From contig JACQFG010000240.1 of assembly GCA_016200155.1 (NCBI GenBank), forward strand, positions 1 through 8,142: a stretch of DNA of 8,142 bases. Reading direction: 5' to 3'. Positions 1-6,404 of this stretch are shown here, one piece after another. The notes beneath the pieces are model-generated. The model saw only the letters and a program-made list of their open reading frames with translations, made no database searches and had not been told where the DNA came from. How positions within the stretch are numbered: the first letter of the stretch is position 1; each line of letters opens with the position of its first letter. This DNA is from Planctomycetota bacterium (GTDB lineage: Bacteria; Planctomycetota; Planctomycetia; Gemmatales; Gemmataceae). A program made the translations under genes and the position numbers.

Positions 1-115
1 GAATTCTTGATCCCTTCCTGTCTTCCTGCCTTCCTTATAGTGTCATGAACCTCAGACGGCTCAAGATTTACGAATGCAGAATAAGGTTCCAACACCCTTC
101 AGAACGGGGGCTCCC

Positions 116-1303
116 ATGCTGCGGTCGATTCTTGGAATGGGCACAATCGGGCTGTTGCTGCTGAGTGCGGCGCCCGCGTCGGCGAAGATCGCGCCGATTC
201 CGTTTGCGGAACTCGTCGCCAGGGCCGATTTCGTCGGCATCGTCGAATGCGAGACGGCCGGCGCGATCGTTGCCACATACAAGGTGATCGAATCGTGCCG
301 CGGGGCCAAGGCGGGCGAGCGGATCAACCTTCGCTCCTTCGTGCGCGGGCCGGGGCCGCAGTTTCGGCACAGCATGGTCGGCGAGCGAAGTCTTGTGACA
401 GCGATTCGCGCCGGGTCGCATGAGGACTTTGTCAAACGCAGCACCGTCATGAGCCAGCCGCTCGGCTGGCGGAACCTGCACGCCGACTACGACGTCCCGT
501 ATGGGCAAGGTCCATTTCCCGAAGGCCCGGACACGAAGAAGCAATACGAGGAAGCCAAGAAGCTGGTCGCAGCCCAGGGGAAGGCGGAGTTCAAACTGCC
601 CAAACCGTTGGCGCCGGCCGTCTGGTCGGCGCCGCCGTTGCCTCGCCCAACGGCAGCGCAGCTGGAGGTCTGGCGGGCTCGGCTTGTGCTCGGCGCCGGG
701 CCTCCGAAGAACGACGAATACGCAAAAGCGAGGGACGGCCTGCTGGCTTATGATCCAGCGCCGTTGTTTGACGAACTCGTCAAATGGGCGCCCGGCGAAA
801 AATTGGGATTTGCTCGAGCGGAGAGCGCCTACAGCAAGGCGTCGCTGGCGGCCTGGCGCTGCGGGCAGGATCGCGAGAAGCATCTCAAGATGCTGCTGAC
901 CGCGCAGGAACCGGTCGTTCGCGTGGCCGGTGCGATCTATCTGTGCTTCGAAAACGAAAAGGTCGGCATGGGAGAACTCGCGGAACTGAGCAAACTTGAG
1001 GGCGAGGCGGGCGGCTGGGCGGCGTTGACGCTGGCGCGGCGCGGCCAAAAAGAAGCCGTGCCGCGCGTCCTCAAGCTGTTTGGCGGCTCGCAGCGTGCGA
1101 GCCGATTCGAAGTCAACCTGCGTCTCAACGCCCTGGTACTGTTCTCAAACTCCGCCAAGAAGGCCGGCGTCGCACAGCCGCCGAGCGAGCGCTTTGGCGC
1201 CGTCGAATTCGAGACGATTCAGGGCTGGTGGCAGAAGCACGCCGACAAGATCACGCTGCACGACCCGTGGCTGGAGACGTTGAGCAAGCAGAAGATCGAT
1301 TGA
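116..1303 (+). CDS. Unrecognised exported protein with HEAT-like C-terminal region
   Basis: A 395-residue protein whose function I do not recognise. Residues 1-23 form a Sec signal peptide: basic MLRS, a hydrophobic run (about 5-18), then an ASA cleavage motif before K24, so it is probably periplasmic or surface exposed. Residues 31-75 (ARADFVGIVE, then ATYKVIESCRG) resemble the beta-rich N-terminal module of secreted proteins of the form 'ADxVVxGxV...', possibly OB/netrin-like; this is a weak resemblance. Residues 165-185 are proline-rich. Residues 230-325 look like alpha-helical HEAT or armadillo-type hairpins (ASLAAWRCG, PVVRVAGAIYL, GGWAALTLARRG). Cysteines occur at 45, 61, 249 and 277. 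An in-frame ATG at 74 would add 14 residues but lacks a ribosome site; the ATG at 116 follows GGGGG at 5 nt and gives a normal signal peptide. The gene is followed by a palindromic repeat and appears to be transcribed alone. Confidence 0.8.
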   Translation: MLRSILGMGTIGLLLLSAAPASAKIAPIPFAELVARADFVGIVECETAGAIVATYKVIESCRGAKAGERINLRSFVRGPGPQFRHSMVGERSLVTAIRAGSHEDFVKRSTVMSQPLGWRNLHADYDVPYGQGPFPEGPDTKKQYEEAKKLVAAQGKAEFKLPKPLAPAVWSAPPLPRPTAAQLEVWRARLVLGAGPPKNDEYAKARDGLLAYDPAPLFDELVKWAPGEKLGFARAESAYSKASLAAWRCGQDREKHLKMLLTAQEPVVRVAGAIYLCFENEKVGMGELAELSKLEGEAGGWAALTLARRGQKEAVPRVLKLFGGSQRASRFEVNLRLNALVLFSNSAKKAGVAQPPSERFGAVEFETIQGWWQKHADKITLHDPWLETLSKQKID

Positions 1304-1323
1304 TCGATCCACAGTACGGCTAT

Positions 1324-1490
1324 GTAACGTTGGGAGGAATAACTTCCCGATTTCGGTTCGTGGATCGGGCACTTCCCGTGGTGCAGGCGGCTCGCCTGCA
1401 CGACTTCGGCGTGTGGCCGCTGGTGTGCAGGCGAGCCGCCTGCACCACGGGGTGTTGGCCAAATCGGGAAGTTATCGTTCGAGCAATCCT
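1324..1490 (-). repeat. Palindromic mobile-type element, copy 1
   Basis: A non-coding palindrome of about 167 bp. A perfect 26-bp inverted repeat, 1376-1401 against 1425-1450 (core GTGGTGCAGGCGGCTCGCC), surrounds a 23-nt loop. An outer perfect 15-bp repeat, 1339-1353 against 1461-1475 (ATAACTTCCCGATTT), frames it. Copy 2 at 5425-5565 has the same core, a loop identical at 19 of 23 positions when reverse-complemented, and both outer ends: GTAACGTTGGGA (here 1324-1335) and TGCTCGAAC (here the reverse complement, 1477-1485, with homology running on to 1490). Loop and ends show the two copies are in opposite orientation. There is no coding capacity, so it would be moved by a protein encoded elsewhere, as REP/MITE-like elements are. 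It fills almost the whole gap between the exported-protein gene and the helicase gene. Confidence 0.85.
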
Positions 1491-1495
1491 ATAAT
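1490..1495 (+). promoter_or_regulatory. -10 box at the junction of repeat copy 1 and the helicase gene
   Basis: A perfect TATAAT lies 6 nt before the helicase start codon. Hexamers 16-18 nt upstream (around 1466-1473, GGGAAGTT) are poor -35 sites. A transcript from this box would begin at or next to the ATG at 1502, giving a leaderless message. Homology with the second repeat copy ends at T1490, so the first base of the box is the last base of the element. Promoter activity is inferred from the sequence only. Confidence 0.45.
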
Positions 1496-1501
1496 GGAAG
1501 C

Positions 1502-3502
1502 ATGTGCCACGCCAGCATCCTCGGTCCTGATGGGGCCATTGCGCGCAAGCTGCCGAACTACGAGCCGCGCCCGGAGCAAGCACAGATGGCGGACGCCGTC
1601 GCCGCGGCACTCGCCGGGCCCGGGCATCTCATGGTCGAGGCGGGCACCGGCGTCGGCAAGAGCTTCGCGTATCTCGTTCCCGCCATCCAGGCTGCTTGCG
1701 CCTCCACCGAAGGGCGCGTCGTCGTCTCCACGCACACCATCGGCTTGCAAGAGCAGCTCATCCGCAAGGACATCCCGTTCCTGCAGAGCGTCATGCCCGA
1801 GAAGTTCGCCGCCCTGCTCGTCAAGGGGCGCGGCAACTACGTCAGCAAGCGCCGGCTGAAAGTCGCTCACGAGAAAGCGTACTCCCTGCTCACCGAACGC
1901 GACGCAGTCGAGCAGCTCGACACCATCCTCGAATGGGCCGCCCTCACCACCGACGGCAGCCGCAGCGATCTCGATTTCAAACCCAACTATGCCGTCTGGG
2001 AGCTGATCGAAAGCGATTCGAGCAACTGCCTGGGCAAGCGCTGCCCCGATTACAGCGATTGCTTCTACTTCAAGGCCCGCGCCAACATCCAGAAGGCGAA
2101 GGTGCTGGTCGTCAACCACGCCCTGTTCTTCGCCGACCTCGCGCTGCGGTCGCTCAACAAGGAGGTCGGCATCCTGCCCAAGTACAACGCCGTCGTCTTC
2201 GATGAGGCCCACACGCTGGAAGACGTCGCCGCCGAGCATTTCGGCCTGTCGATCACGCGCGGCCAATGCGACTGGCTGCTCAACCGCCTCTTCGTCGAGC
2301 GGCGAGGCAAGGCGATCGGCCTGCTCACCATTCACGGCGACAGTCCCGCCTGGGTGCAAGTCCATCAAACGCGCGCCATCGTCCATCAGTTCTTCAACAG
2401 CATTCTCGACTATCGAAGGCAGTACGAATTCAAGGCGAAACGCCATTCCAACAGCGACTCGCTGCGCATCCGCGAGAAGGCGATCGTGCCGGACATCCTC
2501 TCCGCCGAGTTCCAGAAGTTGGCCGGCACGCTCGGCAAGATCGCCGACGGCGTCAAGGATGAAAAGGAGAAAATCGAGCTGGAGTCGGCCGCCCAGCGCT
2601 GCGAGAGCGTGGCCGCCGGCATCGCCGCCTGGCTCAAGCAGGAGCTGGCCGGGCAGGTCTACTGGATCGAAGGCACCGGCGAACGCGGCGACAAGCTGCA
2701 GCTCGCCAGTGCGCCGATCGACGTCTCGGGCATCTTTCGCGAGAAGATCTTCGACCGCATCCCGTCCGTCATCCTCACCAGCGCCACGCTCTCGGTCGGC
2801 GGCCAGAGCGGGTTCGATTACTTCAAGGAACGCTACGGCTTTCCCAACGAGCAGCCCGCGCTTCAGCTCGGCAGCCCGTTCGATTATCGCCGGCAGGCCG
2901 AGCTGCACCTGTTCCGCCAGATGCCCGACCCGACCGCCGATGCCCGCGCCTTCGAGGACGCCTGCCTTGCGAAGATCCAGGAATACGTCGCGCGCAGCGC
3001 GGGCCGGGCGTTCGTATTGTTCACGAGCAATCAGACGATGCAGCGCACCGCGCATCAGCTGCGCGACTGGATCGCCGGGCGCGGTATGACGCTGATCAGC
3101 CAGAGCGACGGCGTGCCCGCGAATCGCATGCTGGAGGCTTTTCGCGAAACCGATGCGGCCGTCCTCTTCGGCGTCGATAGCTTCTGGCAAGGCGTCGATG
3201 TGCAGGGCGAGGCGCTGTCGAACGTCATCATCACGAAGCTGCCGTTCGTGCCGCCGGATCGTCCGCTGGTCGAGGCCCGCTGCGAGGCGATCGCCGAGCG
3301 CGGCGGTCAGCCGTTTCTGGAGTACAGCTTGCCGCAAGCGATCTTGAAGTTGAAGCAAGGCTTTGGCCGACTGATCCGCACGAAGAGCGACACGGGCATG
3401 GTGGTGATCCTCGACCCGCGCATGGTGACGAAGCAATACGGCCGGCGCTTTGTCGATGCGCTGCCGGGATGCAAGCGATTTGTGGATGGGGCGGAGGTGT
3501 AG
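1502..3502 (+). CDS. dinG: DinG/XPD-family ATP-dependent DNA helicase
   Basis: A 666-residue superfamily 2 helicase of the DinG/YoaA/XPD group, which unwinds DNA 5' to 3' and acts on damage-related structures such as R-loops and forks. Walker A is AGTGVGKS (47-54), the Walker B DEAH box is at 234-237, SAT motif III at 427-429, and motif VI QGFGRLIR at 619-626; the HD2 segment FGVDSFWQGVD is at 556-566. An iron-sulfur region has C176, C181 and C187 with the C-x4-C-x5-C spacing of E. coli DinG. The expected first ligand, after the conserved KGRGNY, is S115 instead of Cys. There is no N-terminal exonuclease domain, and the length fits the short bacterial form. The start at 1502 gives an N-terminus (ILGPDGAIARKLPNYEPRPE) usual for the family. 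GGAAG at 1496-1500 is too close to the ATG to be a normal ribosome site. It is convergent with the toxin-antitoxin operon. Confidence 0.93.
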   Translation: MCHASILGPDGAIARKLPNYEPRPEQAQMADAVAAALAGPGHLMVEAGTGVGKSFAYLVPAIQAACASTEGRVVVSTHTIGLQEQLIRKDIPFLQSVMPEKFAALLVKGRGNYVSKRRLKVAHEKAYSLLTERDAVEQLDTILEWAALTTDGSRSDLDFKPNYAVWELIESDSSNCLGKRCPDYSDCFYFKARANIQKAKVLVVNHALFFADLALRSLNKEVGILPKYNAVVFDEAHTLEDVAAEHFGLSITRGQCDWLLNRLFVERRGKAIGLLTIHGDSPAWVQVHQTRAIVHQFFNSILDYRRQYEFKAKRHSNSDSLRIREKAIVPDILSAEFQKLAGTLGKIADGVKDEKEKIELESAAQRCESVAAGIAAWLKQELAGQVYWIEGTGERGDKLQLASAPIDVSGIFREKIFDRIPSVILTSATLSVGGQSGFDYFKERYGFPNEQPALQLGSPFDYRRQAELHLFRQMPDPTADARAFEDACLAKIQEYVARSAGRAFVLFTSNQTMQRTAHQLRDWIAGRGMTLISQSDGVPANRMLEAFRETDAAVLFGVDSFWQGVDVQGEALSNVIITKLPFVPPDRPLVEARCEAIAERGGQPFLEYSLPQAILKLKQGFGRLIRTKSDTGMVVILDPRMVTKQYGRRFVDALPGCKRFVDGAEV

Positions 3503-3503
3503 C

Positions 3504-3524
3504 CGGGGAGCGTTCGCATCCCCG
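3504..3524. terminator. Hairpin between the convergent helicase and toxin genes
   Basis: CGGGGA (3504-3509) pairs with TCCCCG (3519-3524), with a GC/GC inner pair and a short TTC-containing loop. It starts 2 nt after the helicase stop codon and lies 12 nt from the toxin stop on the other strand. It could serve both directions, but neither side has a T-run, so an intrinsic terminator is only a possibility. Confidence 0.35.
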
Positions 3525-3536
3525 CCGTCAATAGGT

Positions 3537-3815
3537 CTACGGTTTCCCATTCTTGCTATCGGGAGCCATGCGCCAGACGCGCTCGACCCAAACCGTGCGG
3601 TCCATTTCAGCGACGGTGAAAAGAATACCCAAGGGTGGGTCGAAATAAACGCGATCGTCCGAGGCACGTGGATCCCCCGTGTGCAAGGGGTCTTTCCGCA
3701 AGCGCACGTCGATGCGATTGGCTGCGGCCGTGATGTCTGCCTTGTCGGACGCGCTCGTCCAGAGGTTGGCCAGATCGGCCTCCGCCCTCGCCTTCCAAAG
3801 CACGGTCCACTTCAT
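3537..3815 (-). CDS. RelE/ParE-superfamily toxin of a type II toxin-antitoxin pair
   Basis: A 92-residue basic protein. The N-terminal MKWTVLWKARAEADLANLW, a helical hairpin to about residue 40, then beta strands with DDRVYFDPPLGILFTV and VWVERVWRM, match the ParE/RelE fold in order and length. Members either cleave ribosome-bound mRNA (RelE) or inhibit gyrase (ParE); the sequence alone does not decide which. The ATG overlaps the antitoxin stop codon as ATGA (3812-3815), so translation is coupled and the antitoxin is made first, the usual order. The reading frame continues upstream to 3965, but that part is out of phase with the antitoxin coding frame and has no ribosome site; the overlap, the family-typical N-terminus and the length fix the start at 3815. 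It is intact, with no sign of decay. Confidence 0.85.
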   Translation of the reverse strand: MKWTVLWKARAEADLANLWTSASDKADITAAANRIDVRLRKDPLHTGDPRASDDRVYFDPPLGILFTVAEMDRTVWVERVWRMAPDSKNGKP

Positions 3816-4033
3816 GACTTCCCCAAATCTGCGAGAATATCCGCCAAGGGACGGCCGCCCTTTTCCTGCTTTGATTGACGAATCTCGTCTTCGGAAAAGG
3901 GAACCTCGATTCTTGCCTTGGTCAGCGGTGTGAAGTGGCCAACGATCTTGCCGTTCGGATCGCACAACTCCAACGGCGCCGGCGCGGTCTGTAATTGCTG
4001 CGCCAGGTGTGCATCAAGTCGAATTTGAGTCAT
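3812..4033 (-). CDS. Putative antitoxin paired with the RelE/ParE-type toxin
   Basis: A 73-residue acidic protein, first gene of the operon. The N-terminal half (MTQIRLDAHLAQQLQ, then PLELCDPNGKIVGHFTPL) looks beta-rich and may bind DNA. The C-terminal half (FSEDEIRQSKQEKGGRPLADILADLGKS) is charged and probably helical, as expected of the segment that wraps a RelE/ParE toxin. I see no clear ribbon-helix-helix, Phd/YefM or Xre signature; small proteins of this 'LELCDxxGxxxGxF' type sit upstream of such toxins in planctomycetes and cyanobacteria as far as I recall, so the assignment rests largely on context. GGGAGG stands 7 nt before the ATG at 4033, which decides the start over an in-frame TTG 6 nt upstream. 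The stop overlaps the toxin start by 4 nt. Confidence 0.78.
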   Translation of the reverse strand: MTQIRLDAHLAQQLQTAPAPLELCDPNGKIVGHFTPLTKARIEVPFSEDEIRQSKQEKGGRPLADILADLGKS

Positions 4034-4066
4034 GTCCAATCCTCCCAGGTGCCTCAGTTCGCTTTC

Positions 4067-4095
4067 ATGATACCACGGCTTGTACGTTCCGTAAA
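4067..4095 (-). promoter_or_regulatory. Promoter of the toxin-antitoxin operon
   Basis: Read on the minus strand: -35 TTTACG (4095-4090, 4 of 6 to consensus), a 17-nt spacer, and -10 TATCAT (4072-4067, 5 of 6). Transcription would start near 4060, leaving a leader of about 27 nt that holds the GGGAGG ribosome site. It lies entirely in the 88-bp gap after the histidine-kinase stop, so the pair can be expressed independently. Confidence 0.6.
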
Positions 4096-4098
4096 GCC
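4077..4098. promoter_or_regulatory. Dyad over the toxin-antitoxin promoter, candidate operator
   Basis: GGCTT (4077-4081) and AAGCC (4094-4098) form the outer arms, TACG (4083-4086) and CGTA (4090-4093) the inner arms, around a 3-nt centre with one extra base on one side. The dyad covers the -35 box and most of the spacer, where an autorepressing antitoxin or toxin-antitoxin complex would act. It could also form a weak hairpin after the kinase gene, but no T-run follows it. Confidence 0.45.
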
Positions 4099-4121
4099 AA
4101 TCACCGTGCGAGGTTCACCTT

Positions 4122-5294
4122 CTACCCGGCCGGCAACTCCATCGTGAAAGTCGTCCCCTTGCCCAGCGTGCTGGCGACGGTCAACGTGCCGCCGTGCATC
4201 TCGACGAACGCCTTGGCGACGCTCAGACCCAGGCCCAGGCCGCGCTTGTCGTACTCGAATGTTCCGGACGAATGCCGAGAGACGTCGTAGCGCGTGAAGA
4301 ACGGCTCGAAGATTTTCGCCACGCAATCGGGCTCGATGCCCATGCCGGTGTCGGTCACCTCGATGTGCAGCTTGCCAGCCGCCGAACGTGAGGCGTTCAA
4401 GATGATGGCGCCCGCATCCGGAGTAAACTTGACGGCGTTGATCAACAGTTGCGTCAGGGCGTCGCGTATCTTGTCGGGCTCGACGTGGATCTTGCCCAGA
4501 TCGCTTGCAAGCGCCGTCTGCAGGGACTGACGGCGAACCTCGGCAAATTGCTTGATCTCGTCCACCGACGACTGGATCAACTCGGCCGCATCGACTTCTT
4601 GCCGATGCAACGGCCGTTCGAAGGCTTCCGCCAGCAGCAGTTTGACCATCTGGTCGACGCGCTCGCTCAGCCGAACGCCCGACTGGCGCATGCGCTGGGC
4701 GAGCGCGTGCAGGTCGGGCAGCGGCTTGGTCATGCGCACGGCGTGCTCGGAAAGTCCCAGCAGAATCGTCAGCGGCGTGCGCAGCTCATGGCTGGCCACC
4801 TTGATGAACGCTTTCTTCACCTCGTTGGCGCGGCGCAGCTCGGCGTTGGCGCTGGCCAGCATGACGTTCTTCGCCTGCACTTCCTTGGTGAGGAATCGAC
4901 GCTCTTCTTGCAAGCGATAGAAGTCATAGGCTTGCCGCAGCGTGGCCTTCAGGTCTTCGACTTCCCACGGCTTGGAAATATAGCGATAGACATTGCCCTC
5001 GTTGATGGCATCGATGACGGCATTGAGATCGGAGTAGGCGGTGAAGAGCAAGCGGATGGCGTCGGGGTGTTCTTGCTTGACGCGCTGCAGCAGCTCGACG
5101 CCGGTCATCTCGGGCATGCTTTGATCGCTCATGACGATGTGAACGCGCTCGTTCTGCATCATCTTGAGGCCTTCGCTGGCACGCGTGGCGGTGAGGACGC
5201 GGTAGTCGAAGCGCAGCAAGTCCTGCACGCTCTGCACGAGATCGGGCTCGTCATCGACGACAAGGAGACACGGTTTGGCGGCCATGCGCAACAT
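4122..5294 (-). CDS. Soluble REC-HisKA-HATPase signalling protein (response regulator/histidine kinase)
   Basis: A 390-residue protein with three domains. The N-terminal receiver (about 7-125) has the acidic pair D14-D15, phosphoacceptor D57 (MSDQSMPEM), T85 and K108. A coiled linker (125-160) leads to the HisKA domain, with H169 in SHELRTPL. The HATPase_c domain (about 270-390) has the N-box N286 (LLINAVKF), G1 DTGMGI (315-320) and G2 GLGLGL (352-357). All catalytic residues are present. There is no membrane segment or sensor domain, so the receiver is probably the input, phosphorylated by another kinase, and the protein relays phosphate in the cytoplasm. The receiver resembles those often joined to HD-GYP outputs (FTAYSDLNAVIDAINEGNVY). 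No partner regulator or Hpt gene lies beside it. M1 at 5294 and M4 at 5285 are both possible starts; neither has a good ribosome site. Confidence 0.92.
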   Translation of the reverse strand: MLRMAAKPCLLVVDDEPDLVQSVQDLLRFDYRVLTATRASEGLKMMQNERVHIVMSDQSMPEMTGVELLQRVKQEHPDAIRLLFTAYSDLNAVIDAINEGNVYRYISKPWEVEDLKATLRQAYDFYRLQEERRFLTKEVQAKNVMLASANAELRRANEVKKAFIKVASHELRTPLTILLGLSEHAVRMTKPLPDLHALAQRMRQSGVRLSERVDQMVKLLLAEAFERPLHRQEVDAAELIQSSVDEIKQFAEVRRQSLQTALASDLGKIHVEPDKIRDALTQLLINAVKFTPDAGAIILNASRSAAGKLHIEVTDTGMGIEPDCVAKIFEPFFTRYDVSRHSSGTFEYDKRGLGLGLSVAKAFVEMHGGTLTVASTLGKGTTFTMELPAG

Positions 5295-5375
5295 TCCGGG
5301 GGACGTGCGAGCGATAATCCGTTGGAGATGTACTATTCCGCGACGGGGCAGGCTGCAATAGCCGCTCTTCGTTTA

Positions 5376-5422
5376 GCGCCCGCAGGGAAGCGCCAAGCCG
5401 CCCGGCGCTTCCGTGTGGGCGC
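5376..5422. repeat. Imperfect inverted repeat abutting repeat copy 2
   Basis: Arms of 19 bp, 5376-5394 (GCGCCCGCAGGGAAGCGCC) and 5404-5422, are complementary except at two positions and enclose a 9-nt loop, AAGCCGCCC. It differs in sequence from the two large palindromic elements and ends 2 bp before copy 2 begins. The imperfect pairing shows two independent changes since the arms were identical. It is probably another dispersed GC-rich repeat family, but only one copy is present here. Confidence 0.7.
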
Positions 5423-5424
5423 CA

Positions 5425-5565
5425 AGGAATGCTCGAACCATAACTTCCCGATTTGGCCAACACCCGTGGTGCAGGCGGCTCGCCTGCACAACAGCGGCGA
5501 TACGCCAAAGTCGTGCAGGCGAGCCGCCTGCACCACGGGGTGTTGGCCAATCTTCCCAACGTTAC
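5425..5565 (+). repeat. Palindromic mobile-type element, copy 2
   Basis: About 141 bp. The core arms 5463-5489 and 5513-5539 are perfect complements over 27 bp and continue as TTGGCCAACA against TGTTGGCCAA with one unpaired base, giving a stem of about 37 bp. The 23-nt loop (5490-5512) itself holds GGCG/CGCC. The left end is TGCTCGAAC followed by ATAACTTCCCGATTT; the right end is the reverse complement of GTAACGTTGGGA (5554-5565). It ends 12 bp from the stop codon of the DUF4198 gene and may end that transcript, though no T-run follows on that strand. Compared with copy 1 it lacks about 25 bp in the GTAACG-side flank. Confidence 0.85.
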
Positions 5566-5577
5566 CAAACGAAGACA

Positions 5578-6378
5578 TCAGGGAACGCGAAACGTCAGGG
5601 TCGTCCAGAATGATTCCCATTCGTAGTCGGCCGTCTTGGGCCGGGTCATGTGCGTGAGGCGAATCGTCATCAATCCGGAAGCGGCGATCGGGATCAAGGC
5701 TTCCCCCTTGGCGTCGGTGCGCACGGTGCCGCCGGCGGTGTCGCCGTCGCCGGGCCGCTGCCAGCCGAGGTTGGCGTCCGCGAGCGGCTTCTTCTGAAAG
5801 TAGACGCACACGCGCAAGGTGTCGCCGACTTTGCGCCCGAACGGATCTTGCAGCGGCACGATCTGCAGCGGCAGATCGAGCGCCTTGTTCCACGCGCCCG
5901 CCTTGACATCGCCGACCTGCACCAGCGCCGTGGGCGATTTGCGATAACGCTCCTTGGCCGGCTTGTCCAGCGTCTTCTCCTTGGCGCGCAGCCGATAGAT
6001 GTGCGGCAAGCCGTCGGTCACCAGGTACTCGTTGAATCGCTCGGCGTCGAGTTCGAGGACCTTCGGCGTCGTCTCCACGGCGATGACGTGGACACCCGCG
6101 ATGGTCGGTTCGAACTCCAGCAACCCCGAGAGGTCCTTCTTGCCGGCCGACTTCAGCGGCAGCGATTTGCCGTCGGGCTGGATGACGAACTTGCGCGGAT
6201 AGCGTTCGGTGTCAGGAGCGAATTCGCTCCTGGGAAAATCCATGCCGACGCGAGCATCGATCGTCGCGGCCTGCTTGGGCAGCGCGGTTCTTGGCGGGAT
6301 CAGCCACAAATCATGGGCGTACCCGATGGACGCAAATAACAACCAGGCAAGGACAAAGACGGTTTGACGGCACAACAT
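5578..6378 (-). CDS. Secreted DUF4198-family protein
   Basis: A 266-residue exported protein. The signal peptide MLCRQTVFVLAWLLFASIGYA is followed by HDLWLIPP, the start typical of DUF4198 proteins; cleavage after GYA would leave a histidine at the mature N-terminus. The rest is beta-rich: FVIQPDGKSLPL, a GVHVIAVETTPKVLEL strand pair (about 110), KSPTALVQVGD (about 165), and a C-terminal Ig-like segment (about 180-266) with DPFGRKVGDTLRVCVYF and GLMTIRLTHM. Some family members accompany nickel/cobalt uptake systems, but no transporter gene is seen here, so substrate and role are unknown. The ATG at 6378 is chosen because AGGAG lies 6 nt upstream and the signal peptide is then standard. A second ATG at 6408 overlaps the stop of the upstream gene as ATGA and would add 10 residues (MNLPGQQEIT); coupling from there cannot be excluded. 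Confidence 0.85.
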   Translation of the reverse strand: MLCRQTVFVLAWLLFASIGYAHDLWLIPPRTALPKQAATIDARVGMDFPRSEFAPDTERYPRKFVIQPDGKSLPLKSAGKKDLSGLLEFEPTIAGVHVIAVETTPKVLELDAERFNEYLVTDGLPHIYRLRAKEKTLDKPAKERYRKSPTALVQVGDVKAGAWNKALDLPLQIVPLQDPFGRKVGDTLRVCVYFQKKPLADANLGWQRPGDGDTAGGTVRTDAKGEALIPIAASGLMTIRLTHMTRPKTADYEWESFWTTLTFRVP

Positions 6379-6404
6379 CGTAATCTCCTGCTGGCCTGGG
6401 AGGT

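Noticed and set aside
1..6. GAATTC at the first base, perhaps a cloning boundary
   Set aside because: A single EcoRI site at the edge can occur by chance, other copies occur inside the window (for example at 1204), and no vector sequence is visible.
68..1048. A 326-codon antisense frame over the exported-protein gene
   Set aside because: Low-complexity Arg/Gln-rich translation with no ribosome site; the plus-strand gene has a clear signal peptide.
1294..1309. GATCGAT/ATCGATC palindrome over the stop of the first gene
   Set aside because: The stem is only 6 bp with a tiny loop and no T-run, so it is not a credible terminator; probably chance.
1320..1610. Frames reading through repeat copy 1 with translations such as VVQAARLH and CRRAACTTG
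   Set aside because: These peptides are translations of the palindrome and recur in copy 2; they are not proteins.
1472..3667. A 731-codon open frame antisense to the helicase gene
   Set aside because: It mirrors the helicase codons in a GC-rich gene, where stops on the opposite strand are rare. Its composition is rich in Arg, Ala, Asp and Leu without domain motifs, while the plus strand has all helicase motifs.
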